Shown here: positions 8,423-15,992 of the stretch, piece by piece
How positions within the stretch are numbered: the stretch's first letter is position 1
Layout: every line of letters starts with the position of its first letter
From: Gp6-AA40 sp050742535
Lineage (GTDB): Bacteria > Acidobacteriota > Vicinamibacteria > Vicinamibacterales > UBA2999
NCBI GenBank assembly: GCA_050742535.1
Contig: JBOGIQ010000035.1
Span: forward strand, 1-28,431
Direction of reading: 5' to 3'
DNA length: 28,431 nt
Position numbers and translations under genes: made by a program
The notes under the pieces: model-generated
Databases searched by the model: none
Told to the model about the DNA's origin: nothing
Seen by the model: only the letters and a program-made list of their open reading frames with translations

Positions 8423-8441
8423 GTCCCGCCTGAAGGCGGAC
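8423..8441. repeat. REP-like palindrome GTCC(C)GCCT/AGGCGGAC after the RND pump gene
   Basis: GTCCCGCCTGAAGGCGGAC with one extra C in the left arm, followed by ACGACG. It lies a few bases beyond the pump stop codon and belongs to the palindrome family also seen at 21374, 25422 and 26864. It could form a hairpin in the pump mRNA 3' end. Confidence 0.7.
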
Positions 8442-8448
8442 ACGACGT

Positions 8449-11400
8449 TCAGGTGGTGGCCGGAAGCGGCACGGACCGGCGCTTGGCGGCGCGGCGGCGC
8501 GCGAACCGCTCGCGGATCGCCTCGATGTACACGTAATAGACCGGCGTGATGTAGAGCGTCAGCAGCTGCGAGACGAGCAGGCCGCCGACGACCGCCAGCC
8601 CGAGCGGACGGCGCGACTCCGCGCCCGCGCCGAGCGCCAGCGCGATCGGCAGCGTCCCGACCAGCGCCGCCATCGTCGTCATCATGATCGGACGGAAGCG
8701 GACGAGGCAGGCTTCGTGGATCGCTTCGACCGCCGTCTTCCCCTGGCGCTGCGCGTCGACGGCGAAGTCCACCATCATGATCCCGTTCTTCTTCACCAGA
8801 CCCACCAGCATGATCACGCCGACGAACGCGTAGAGGTTCAGGTCGACGTCGAAGATCATCAGCGTCAGCAGGGCGCCGAGACCGGCGGCCGGGAGGCCCG
8901 AGAGGATCGTCAGCGGGTGCGTGAAGCTCTCATACAGCACGCCCAGCACGATGTAGATGACGACGATGGCCATCAGCAGCACGAGGCCAAGCCCGCGCAG
9001 CGAGTCCTGGAATGCCTGCGCCGCTCCCTGGAACGTCAGCGTGACCGTGGCAGGAATCGTCTGCGCCGCGGCCGCCTGAATCTGCGTCACCGCGTCGCCA
9101 AGCGCGAGCCCGGGAGCCAGGTTGAACGAGATGTTCACCGACGGCAGCTGGCCGAAGTGGTTGACTTGGAACGGTCCGACCGTCGTCTCCAGGCGCGCGA
9201 CCGACTCGAGCGGGATCAGCCGCCCGCTATTCGACCGTACGTACAGCAGCGACATCGCCGACGGGTCGCTCTGGAACTGAGGCGCCACGCGCAGCACGAC
9301 CGGATACTGATTACTCGGCGCGAAGATCTGCGTGACCTGCCGCTGCGCGTAGGCGTTGCGGAGCGCATCCTCGACCTGGTTCGCCGTGAGCCCGAGCGCC
9401 GACACCTTGTCGCGGTCCATTTCGACCGACACCTGCGGCGTGTTGAGGCGCAGATCGCTGTTGACGTCCAGCAGGCCCGGAATGCTGCGGATGCGCTCCT
9501 CGAGCACCGGTGCCCAGCGGTACAGCTCCGCGGTGTCGGCGTCCTGCAACGTGAACTGATAGATCGGACGACCGCCTCCGCCGCCCAGGTTGATTGGCGG
9601 CGGGTTGGTGGGGAACGCTCGGATGCCGGGAACCTGCGCCAGCTTCGGCCGCAGCGAGGCGATCACTTCGTCCACCGAGCGGGCTCGCTGTTCGCGCGGG
9701 TCCATCTCGACGAACAGCCGTCCGGTATTCACGCCGCCGGCGGCGTTGTTGCCGACGAGCCCGACGTTGTGCGACACGGAGAACACGTCCGACTCGGCCA
9801 TCACGATGTCGGCGATCTGCAGCTGGTGCCGGACCATGTCGTCGAAGCTGATGCCTTCCGCCGCCTCGGTGTTGACCACGAACCGGCCCTGATCTTCGTT
9901 CGGCAGGAATCCCTTCGGCACGATGGTGAAGAGATAGACCGTCACGCCGAGCAGAACGATTGACAGCGCCATGGTGGCCGCGCGGAAGCGCAGGCAGACG
10001 CCCAGCGTCGTGCCATACGCGCCGCGCCAGGCGTCGAACACGCGTTCGAAGGCGTTGTAGAGCGAGCCATGACGCGTGCTGTGCGGTGGCCGCAGGAAGC
10101 GGCTCGCCAGCATCGGCGTCAGGCTGATCGACACGAAGCCTGAAATCAGGATCGCCGCGCCGATCGTGATCGCGAACTCGTGCAGCAGCCGTCCGACGAC
10201 GCCGCTCATGAAGAAGACCGGGATGAACACCGCCACGAGCGATGCGGTCATGGACACGATGGTGAAGCCGATCTCCTTCGACCCGTCGAGCGCGGCCTGC
10301 ATCGGCGGCTTCCCCATCTCCATGTGCCGCACGATGTTCTCCAGCATCACGATCGCATCGTCGACGACGAAGCCGACCGAGAGCGTCAGCGCCATCAGCG
10401 AGAGGTTGTCGAGGCTGAAGCCGAGCACGTACATGATCGCGAACGTGCCAACGATCGAACCGGGCAGCGCCAGGCTCGGAATCACCGTCGCCGACAGGTT
10501 GCGCAGGAAGAGGAAGATCACGAGCACGACCAGCACGACGGTCGCCACGAGCGTGAGCTTCACGTCGTGCACCGATTCGCGGATCGTCGCCGAGCGGTCG
10601 CTGCGCACGTCGAGCTTCACCGACGCAGGCAGCTGGGCCTGGATGCCAGGCAGCAGCTCCTTGATGGCGTCGACGATCTGCACCACGTTCGTGCCGGGCT
10701 GCTTCTGAACGGCGAGGTAGATGCAGCGATCGTGGTTCTGCCAGCTCGCCGTGCGATCGTTCTCGACGCCGTCGTAGACGCGCGCCACTTCGTCCAGCCG
10801 GACCGGATAGCCGTTGCGGTAGGCGATGATCGACGGACCGTACGCCGATGCGCGCATCAGCTGGCCGTTCGTCGTGACGACAAACGTCCGGTCGCCGAAG
10901 ATCGTGCCGGTCGGCATGTTGACGTTCGCGTCCTGGACGGAATTGGCGAGCTCGTCGATGCCCAGGCCGCGCGCCGCGAGCTGCCGCGGATCGACGTCGA
11001 TGCGGACCGCGTACTTCTGCGAGCCGAAGATGTTCACCTGCGCGACGCCGCTCACCGTCGAGATGCGCTGCGCCACGTTCGTCTGCGCGAGCTCGTCCAG
11101 CGCCGACAGGCTCAGCGTGCTCGAACGCATAACGATGAAGAAGATCGACTGATCGGCCGGATTGACCTTCTGGTACGACGGCGGCGCCGGCATTTCACCC
11201 GGCAGCTGACGCGAGGCGCGGCCGATCATCGACTGCACGTCCTGCGCGGCGGCGTCGATGTTGCGATCGAGGTCGAACTGCAGCGTGATCTCAGTGCCGC
11301 CCTGCGTGCTCGTCGAGTTCATGCTCGTGAGGCCGGCAATGGCCGAGAACTGCTTCTCGAGTGGCAGCGCCACCGACGACGCCATCGTTTCCGGGCTGGC

Positions 11401-11559
11401 GCCGGGCAACCCGGCCTGCACGCGGATCGTCGGGAAATCAACGCTTGGCAGATCGGCGACCGGCAGCTGTTGGTAGGCGAGGCCGCCGAAGACGAGGATC
11501 CCCGCAATCAGGAGCGTGGTGGCAACGGGGCGGCGAATGAAGATGGACGAGAGGTTCAC
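8449..11559 (-). CDS. RND efflux pump inner-membrane permease (HAE1/MdtC-like)
   Basis: 1036 residues, the usual RND length. It starts NLSSIFIRRPVATTLLIAGILVFG, a first membrane helix as in AcrB/MdtB/MdtC, followed by the periplasmic PN/PC loops, a central 11-helix block and a second half that repeats the plan. The proton-relay residues are present: the Asp pair in GFVVDDAIVMLEN (D400, D401) and the Lys before Asn in GLVKKNGIMMVDFA (K924). GFLPNEDQGRFV is also a family landmark. It works as a trimer exporting drugs, detergents or bile-salt-like compounds, driven by protons. The start is GTG and overlaps the adaptor TGA by 4 bases (GTGA), so translation is coupled. No TolC-type outer channel is encoded nearby; one must come from elsewhere. 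Confidence 0.95.
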   Translation of the reverse strand: MNLSSIFIRRPVATTLLIAGILVFGGLAYQQLPVADLPSVDFPTIRVQAGLPGASPETMASSVALPLEKQFSAIAGLTSMNSTSTQGGTEITLQFDLDRNIDAAAQDVQSMIGRASRQLPGEMPAPPSYQKVNPADQSIFFIVMRSSTLSLSALDELAQTNVAQRISTVSGVAQVNIFGSQKYAVRIDVDPRQLAARGLGIDELANSVQDANVNMPTGTIFGDRTFVVTTNGQLMRASAYGPSIIAYRNGYPVRLDEVARVYDGVENDRTASWQNHDRCIYLAVQKQPGTNVVQIVDAIKELLPGIQAQLPASVKLDVRSDRSATIRESVHDVKLTLVATVVLVVLVIFLFLRNLSATVIPSLALPGSIVGTFAIMYVLGFSLDNLSLMALTLSVGFVVDDAIVMLENIVRHMEMGKPPMQAALDGSKEIGFTIVSMTASLVAVFIPVFFMSGVVGRLLHEFAITIGAAILISGFVSISLTPMLASRFLRPPHSTRHGSLYNAFERVFDAWRGAYGTTLGVCLRFRAATMALSIVLLGVTVYLFTIVPKGFLPNEDQGRFVVNTEAAEGISFDDMVRHQLQIADIVMAESDVFSVSHNVGLVGNNAAGGVNTGRLFVEMDPREQRARSVDEVIASLRPKLAQVPGIRAFPTNPPPINLGGGGGRPIYQFTLQDADTAELYRWAPVLEERIRSIPGLLDVNSDLRLNTPQVSVEMDRDKVSALGLTANQVEDALRNAYAQRQVTQIFAPSNQYPVVLRVAPQFQSDPSAMSLLYVRSNSGRLIPLESVARLETTVGPFQVNHFGQLPSVNISFNLAPGLALGDAVTQIQAAAAQTIPATVTLTFQGAAQAFQDSLRGLGLVLLMAIVVIYIVLGVLYESFTHPLTILSGLPAAGLGALLTLMIFDVDLNLYAFVGVIMLVGLVKKNGIMMVDFAVDAQRQGKTAVEAIHEACLVRFRPIMMTTMAALVGTLPIALALGAGAESRRPLGLAVVGGLLVSQLLTLYITPVYYVYIEAIRERFARRRAAKRRSVPLPATT

Positions 11560-12734
11560 GGCCTGCCCCGAGCTGGGTCGAGGGGCTTGCCCCGAGCGAG
11601 CGGGTCGGCGCCCGGCGAGTCGAGGGGCTGCTTCACGCTGATCCGGCCACCTGGCACCAGACGGAGGTGACCGTCGGTGACGACCGTTTCACCTGGCTTT
11701 ACGCCGCTGGCAATCACACTTTCGGCGCCGCGAATGCGGGCGACGGTGATCGGGCGCATCTCCACCGACTGATCGGGCTTTACCGCAAAGACGTAGGCGC
11801 CCTCCTGCCCCGCCTGCACGGCGACTGACGGGACCACGATCGCTGTCGGGTCGGTGGACAGCGTGACGACGACGGTGACGAACTGCCCCGGCCACAGCCG
11901 GCCGTCGCTGTTCGGGAACGTTCCCTTGATGCGAATGGTGCCGGTGTTCTGATCGACCGCGTTGTCGATGAAGGCGATTCTCCCGCTTGCCGGAGTCCCG
12001 GTGCCCTGCGGCGTCGCCGCCACCGTGAGGGAGCCGCGCGACATGTAATGCCGCAGGTCCGCCAGACGAGCTTCAGGAATCGTGAACGCGACCGAAATCG
12101 GTGCGACCTCGTTGATGACGACCAGCGGCGTCTGATCGTTGGCGCGAACGAGGTTGCCCTGGTGCACCATCAGCGCTCCCGTCCGGCCGGAAATCGGCGC
12201 CGTGATCGTCGCGTATTGCAGCTGGATCTTCGCGTTCTCGAGCGCCGCGCGGTCCGCCTCGACCGTCGCGTTCAACGCCGCCACCGACGTCCGCGCCGTG
12301 TCGCCCTGCTCGCGCGGGGCGATGCCCCGATCCACGAGCTGCTGGAACCGCGTGGCCTGCACTTCCGCGTTGGCCGCCTGCGCCATGTCGCGCGTGAGGT
12401 TCGCCTGCGCCTGCCCGAGCGCCGCCTCGAGCGGACGGCGATCCAGCTCGAACAGCACCTGGCCGCGCTGGACGATGTCCCCTTCGCGGAAGTTGACGGA
12501 TATCAGCTGCCCGGTAATCTGCGAGCGGATGGCCACCGACGAGTACGGCTCGACCGAGCCGATCACCTGAATCTCGATCGGCATCGGTTTCTCGACAACG
12601 GTCGCCGTGGTCACCGGGACGGCCGGCGGACCGCCGCCCCGGCCTTCGGCGGTGTCCCCGGCGGTGCTGTCGGCCGTGCAGGAGGCGCTGGCGCCCAGTA
12701 CGAGTGCGACGAGGATGATCCGGACGAGTTTCAT
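11556..12734 (-). CDS. RND efflux periplasmic adaptor lipoprotein (MdtA/AcrA-like membrane fusion protein)
   Basis: 392 residues. The lipobox LGASASC puts the acylated cysteine at C19, so the mature protein is a lipoprotein. The rest follows the membrane-fusion plan: barrel-sandwich halves (IQVIGSVEPYSSVAIRSQITG with REGDIVQRGQVLFELD, and IQLQYATITAPISGRTG), an alpha-helical hairpin between them (LGQAQANLTRDMAQAANAEV to NATVEADRAALENAK), then beta-barrel and membrane-proximal domains ending in GETVVTDGHLRLVPGGRI. It links the permease to an outer-membrane channel. The C-terminal tail (PLARGKPLDPARGRP) is low complexity. It is first of the two genes and overlaps the permease start by 4 bases. 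Confidence 0.95.
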   Translation of the reverse strand: MKLVRIILVALVLGASASCTADSTAGDTAEGRGGGPPAVPVTTATVVEKPMPIEIQVIGSVEPYSSVAIRSQITGQLISVNFREGDIVQRGQVLFELDRRPLEAALGQAQANLTRDMAQAANAEVQATRFQQLVDRGIAPREQGDTARTSVAALNATVEADRAALENAKIQLQYATITAPISGRTGALMVHQGNLVRANDQTPLVVINEVAPISVAFTIPEARLADLRHYMSRGSLTVAATPQGTGTPASGRIAFIDNAVDQNTGTIRIKGTFPNSDGRLWPGQFVTVVVTLSTDPTAIVVPSVAVQAGQEGAYVFAVKPDQSVEMRPITVARIRGAESVIASGVKPGETVVTDGHLRLVPGGRISVKQPLDSPGADPLARGKPLDPARGRP

Positions 12735-12809
12735 GAAGGGTCCCAGGTTCGTATTAACCCTGCTGATCTTAATCGACCGCGCCGACGTGGAGTCCGGCTT
12801 CAGCCGGAT
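12735..12809. other. Short intergenic region with palindrome TCCGGCTTCAGCCGGA
   Basis: Between the adaptor start and the ASCH-like gene's 3' end, bases 12793-12808 form the palindrome TCCGGCTTCAGCCGGA (7-bp stem with a 2-nt TC loop). It differs from the GTCCGCCT family but has similar size and placement. It may end transcription of the upstream gene, though no T-run follows. Confidence 0.55.
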
Positions 12810-13097
12810 TCACCAGCCTCCAGGGGGAAGATAGCGGAAACGAACCAGGAAGACCTCCCGGCCTTGCCCGTGCTGTGCCATCTCGAGGAGTTCCTTGACC
12901 GTGTCGAAGCCGGATTCACGGGCCAGCTCCCGCGTGATGTCCGCCCGCCTGATCGGTTCAATCGACTCGACGAGGATGTGGCCCTCGTCCATGGGGTAGC
13001 GGCCACCGACTTTGACGTGCGCTTTCGTCCAGATGCGAATGCTGCAGCGGATGCGCCCGCGCCGGACGCCTTCGCGGAGGCGTTTGGTGAAGACCAT
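12810..13097 (-). CDS. Small ASCH/PUA-like domain protein, conserved hypothetical
   Basis: 95 residues with no signal peptide or membrane helix. The sequence opens VFTKRLREGVRRGRIRCSIRIW and continues HVKVGGRYPMDEGHILVESIEPIRRADITRELARESGF, then KELLEMAQHG and a terminal FLVRFRYLPPG. This is the usual plan of short ASCH-like proteins: a small beta barrel with the substrate or RNA pocket formed by a Lys/Arg-rich first strand and the VGGRY turn. ASCH domains resemble PUA and are believed to bind RNA or nucleotides; some have hydrolase activity on modified bases. The assignment comes from pattern recognition only. It stands alone between the RND adaptor and the VWFA-like gene and is likely its own transcript. 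Confidence 0.75.
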   Translation of the reverse strand: MVFTKRLREGVRRGRIRCSIRIWTKAHVKVGGRYPMDEGHILVESIEPIRRADITRELARESGFDTVKELLEMAQHGQGREVFLVRFRYLPPGGW

Positions 13098-13193
13098 GCG
13101 GCGAGCATAGATCGTCCGGAAACTGTCGGGTTGTCGGCTGGCGCCCGGCGCGGGCTTCGATCGTCAGCACGTGGCTACTGACAGACTCCCCGT

Positions 13194-15077
13194 TTAGCGG
13201 TCGACCGAGAACAACACTTGCCGTGTAGCCTGATGACGTCGCGTGCGCGCGTCGAACATCAGCACATAGCTGCCCGGCTGAAGATTCTCGAGCGGCAGGC
13301 GCGCCAAGTATCCGGCTCGGCCGGCGTCGGGAATAATCGCCTGGATATTAACTGCGTTCCCGCCCGTGTACTGATTGGCGCGCGCCAACCACGCTCCGAC
13401 CACCGGCTGGTCCGCGTCACCGCTGGTATACACCTCAGCGTACGCAGTGAGGACGTCCTTGCGACGAAACGACCGCTCGACCGTCGGATGCGCACCCATT
13501 ACCTTCAACAACAGCTCGTCGCCTCGGGCCATTCGCTCTGTCCCCAGCGCCTGCGACGCGATAACCATCCCACTCATCGAGAGTGGGAGCTTGTCGAAGT
13601 CCGGCACGTCGACGTCGCCGACGACCATTCCGGTCTTCCCGTTTGGCTGGTGGACCGCGAAGCGAATCTGCTGGCGGCCGGGAGCAACTCTGAGCCACTC
13701 GAGAAAACGAAGCCCGTTCGCCCGCACGGACTCACGTGATGCCGCAGAAAGGTCGAGCGAGTACACCTGAAATTCACCCGTCGCTGTGCCATCTGGCTTC
13801 ACGGCCCTGTATGCCACCTCTATGCGCTCACCCGGATCGAGAACGAGGTCGGGGCCGCGCGCCTGCGCCGCCAGTAGCACTGAGCCGCCGTTCGTTCTTC
13901 GAAATGGTGCGACCGAAAAATCGATGGTCAAGCCGCTGACCGGCAGCGGCAGCCGCAGTGCCTCGTGAGTGGCCGGCGTGAGTCCAGACGTATCGAGTTC
14001 GATCGCCGGTGCTAACTCGACGTCAGCATCGAGGGCATAGTAGCCGCGACGCGCGCGAACGGTCGCCCCCGCACGGTTGACGCGCACGGTCAAGGAGTGG
14101 AACTTCCCGTCGCGATGCTCGACCGGTGGCGTATAGCCGAGCAGATAGTACTCGTTGCTGTTGCGGACGAAACGCTGGAAGGCCCCTCCCCAGTTATTCG
14201 AGTTGACGATCGCATCCCCGCCAGTCTCCTCTGCAATCGCGCGCTGCGCGGCCATGCCGGCGAGCCCTCCCAATTCCGTACTCATTCCTGCGGTGGACAC
14301 GACGTTGACGGCAACGTTGTTTCGTGTCGCGCAGCGCAGCGCGTCGCGCTGCGACATGAACGCGTTAACCATCGGGCCGTTGTTGCGGCTACGTTCGGGA
14401 ATCACAGTCCATAGCGCGGGAGGGTCGAAGAACAGAATTGCTTTTCGTCGTCCGCCAACAGTGGCCAATCGTTTGCACACGTCTTCGAGTACTTCGAAGC
14501 TGCTGCGAATGACCTGACTTCCCTGACTGGCCTCAGCGGGATCGTCGCTCTGCAGCCGGTCGATCGCTTCGAGGAGCAGACGGCGGTTTGAGGTAAACCC
14601 CTGGGCGCCGCTCATCGTGCCATGGACGTGGATTACTGCGGCCTGATCGTTCGGTCCCATCGCCTCGTCGACGAATTTACGTGCCACCGACTTGGCGCGT
14701 TCACCGTATCCGTTCAGAAGCATCACCCACATGCGGCCGGTACCGGCGTTGCTGACGACATCAGCCTCACGGTTTCCAGGGATCCGACGGGTCGCTTGCG
14801 AATCGACAGCCAGATCCACGAAGGTTGCCGACTCGATCGTCTGAGGCACGCCTTCGTCTAGCAACGTGAAATCGTCCTTCGTTAGATTTCGGATCGTCCG
14901 CCCGGCACTGTCAGCCACACGAACATCTACTTCGATGGATTGAACAGTGGTGCGAAACAGCGGAAGTTGTTGACGTGCCGCTGACGGACCATGAACCCAA
15001 TTTGTGGCGATCACAATCGCCGTGACGGCAATGGCGCGAACTCTCCTACACAACCTTTCGGGCTCTTGATGCGTCAC
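13194..15077 (-). CDS. VWFA-related acidobacterial protein (TIGR03436-like), exported
   Basis: 627 residues from a GTG at 15077. The N-terminus has a signal-like hydrophobic stretch (VRAIAVTAIVIATNWVHG, residues about 13-30). Residues about 40-350 follow the acidobacterial VWFA-related plan: SIEVDVRVADSAGRTIRNLTKDDFTLLDEGVPQTI, WVMLLNGYG, GPNDQAAVIHVHG, RRKAILFFDP, NVAVNVVSTAGM, AEETGGDAIVNSNN and NEYYLLGYTPPVEHRDGKFHSLTVRVNRAG with RARRGYYA. The usual metal-binding DxSxS of true VWA domains is not present. The C-terminal third is beta-rich, without a domain I can name. The function of the family is unknown; a cell-surface or periplasmic binding role is assumed. It is a single gene with 100 bp to the toxin gene upstream. 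Confidence 0.85.
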   Translation of the reverse strand: MTHQEPERLCRRVRAIAVTAIVIATNWVHGPSAARQQLPLFRTTVQSIEVDVRVADSAGRTIRNLTKDDFTLLDEGVPQTIESATFVDLAVDSQATRRIPGNREADVVSNAGTGRMWVMLLNGYGERAKSVARKFVDEAMGPNDQAAVIHVHGTMSGAQGFTSNRRLLLEAIDRLQSDDPAEASQGSQVIRSSFEVLEDVCKRLATVGGRRKAILFFDPPALWTVIPERSRNNGPMVNAFMSQRDALRCATRNNVAVNVVSTAGMSTELGGLAGMAAQRAIAEETGGDAIVNSNNWGGAFQRFVRNSNEYYLLGYTPPVEHRDGKFHSLTVRVNRAGATVRARRGYYALDADVELAPAIELDTSGLTPATHEALRLPLPVSGLTIDFSVAPFRRTNGGSVLLAAQARGPDLVLDPGERIEVAYRAVKPDGTATGEFQVYSLDLSAASRESVRANGLRFLEWLRVAPGRQQIRFAVHQPNGKTGMVVGDVDVPDFDKLPLSMSGMVIASQALGTERMARGDELLLKVMGAHPTVERSFRRKDVLTAYAEVYTSGDADQPVVGAWLARANQYTGGNAVNIQAIIPDAGRAGYLARLPLENLQPGSYVLMFDARTRRHQATRQVLFSVDR

Positions 15078-15180
15078 GAACCAAGTCGAACTGAAACAGT
15101 CCCGTCAACCTTGGCAATAGTATTCTCCAACGGCATCGCACGTAGCCGAGCCGGCGATCAGGCAATACCCCGGAAAGTAC

Positions 15181-15567
15181 TTACCAGAGCGTGCGGACGG
15201 GGTACTGAGTGATCAGCGGGTCTGGCGTCACGATCGCCAGGCCGTGGGCCACGGCCTGCGCGATCAGCATGCGATCGAACGGATCGCGGTGCAGCGGCGG
15301 CAGGCGCGTGCCGTAGAGCGCCGACTCTTCGTCGAAGGGCAGCGCGTCGACACCACGCAGCTCTCGCTCGGTGGGCACGAGCGTCTGCGGCGGTTCGGGA
15401 AGAGGCAATTTGCCGACGCGGTGCTTCGTGACGATTTCCCACACCGACACCGCGCTCAGAAACACGTCGTTGCCGGGATCCGCGATCGCCCGCTGGGCGG
15501 CGGCCGACAGGGCCGCGCCGCCGCCCGCCAGCCACAGGAAGGTACAGGTATCGAGGAGAAGCTTCAC
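15181..15567 (-). CDS. vapC: VapC-type PIN-domain toxin
   Basis: 128 residues from a GTG at 15567, 8 bases after the antitoxin stop. A longer in-frame reading to 15657 adds residues unlike the family and overlaps the antitoxin, so I reject it. It matches the PIN/Sll0205-like toxins that start VKLLLDTCTFLWL. The expected acidic residues are visible: D6, E44 in SAVSVWEIVTK, D98 in HRDPFDRMLIAQA, and D116 in IVTPDPLITQY. PIN toxins are Mg-dependent ribonucleases that cut tRNA or rRNA and are held inactive by the partner antitoxin. The order antitoxin-toxin and tight spacing are standard. There is no obvious Shine-Dalgarno, so translation is probably coupled to the antitoxin. Confidence 0.88.
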   Translation of the reverse strand: MKLLLDTCTFLWLAGGGAALSAAAQRAIADPGNDVFLSAVSVWEIVTKHRVGKLPLPEPPQTLVPTERELRGVDALPFDEESALYGTRLPPLHRDPFDRMLIAQAVAHGLAIVTPDPLITQYPVRTLW

Positions 15568-15575
15568 GCAGTGTT

Positions 15576-15890
15576 CTAAGAACGGTTGCCGCGGACTTTG
15601 CCCGCCCGAGGACGCGACTTCGTGCGTGATCGCCCTTCCGCGGCCGCTCCTTCCCACGATTCGAGCTCGTCGTCGGACATCGGATCGAAGAACGACGGCG
15701 GCGGCACGTCGAAGACAGGCCGCCCGGGGAGAGGTCCAACCGGGCGCGGCTCAGTCCGAACCGCCGACACGTGACGCAGTTCCGCGACCGGTGTGTTGTG
15801 CCGGCAGACGACGATGCGCTCTCCTTTCGCGGCGCGGTCGAGGTATTCAGAAAGCCGGGCTTTCGCTTCGAAGATGTTGACCTTTATCAT
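15576..15890 (-). CDS. vapB: Phd/YefM-like antitoxin partner of VapC
   Basis: 104 residues from the ATG at 15890; an ATG six codons upstream (15908) is also possible, but MIKVNIFEAKARLSEYLDRA is the standard opening of Phd/YefM antitoxins. Residues 1-43 form the DNA-binding and dimerisation unit, with GERIVVCRHNTPVAELRHV matching the family. The C-terminal 55 residues are unusually long, Pro-rich and then acidic (PPPSFFDPMSDDELESWEG), ending in a basic tail; this part should wrap the toxin. The bases just before the start are AT-rich (CAAAATATAGTC), unlike the surroundings, a likely site for autorepression. The antitoxin type is Phd-like rather than the AbrB-like VapB, so the gene name is provisional. 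Confidence 0.82.
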   Translation of the reverse strand: MIKVNIFEAKARLSEYLDRAAKGERIVVCRHNTPVAELRHVSAVRTEPRPVGPLPGRPVFDVPPPSFFDPMSDDELESWEGAAAEGRSRTKSRPRAGKVRGNRS

Positions 15891-15992
15891 GACTATATTT
15901 TGAACCAAATGTCAGACCGGCTCAACCGCCTTGAAGGCAGTGCATAGCGCTTCTGGCGCGTCGGGAGGCCGTGTCGCCGCCGTCGGGGTCGG

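Noticed and set aside
12048..13181. 377-codon plus-strand frame across the RND adaptor and ASCH-like genes
   Set aside because: Antisense shadow covering two real genes and the gap between them.
15568..15657. Longer N-terminus for the VapC toxin
   Set aside because: It overlaps the antitoxin coding region and adds residues not found in PIN toxins; the GTG at 15567 opens with the family's normal VKLLLDT.
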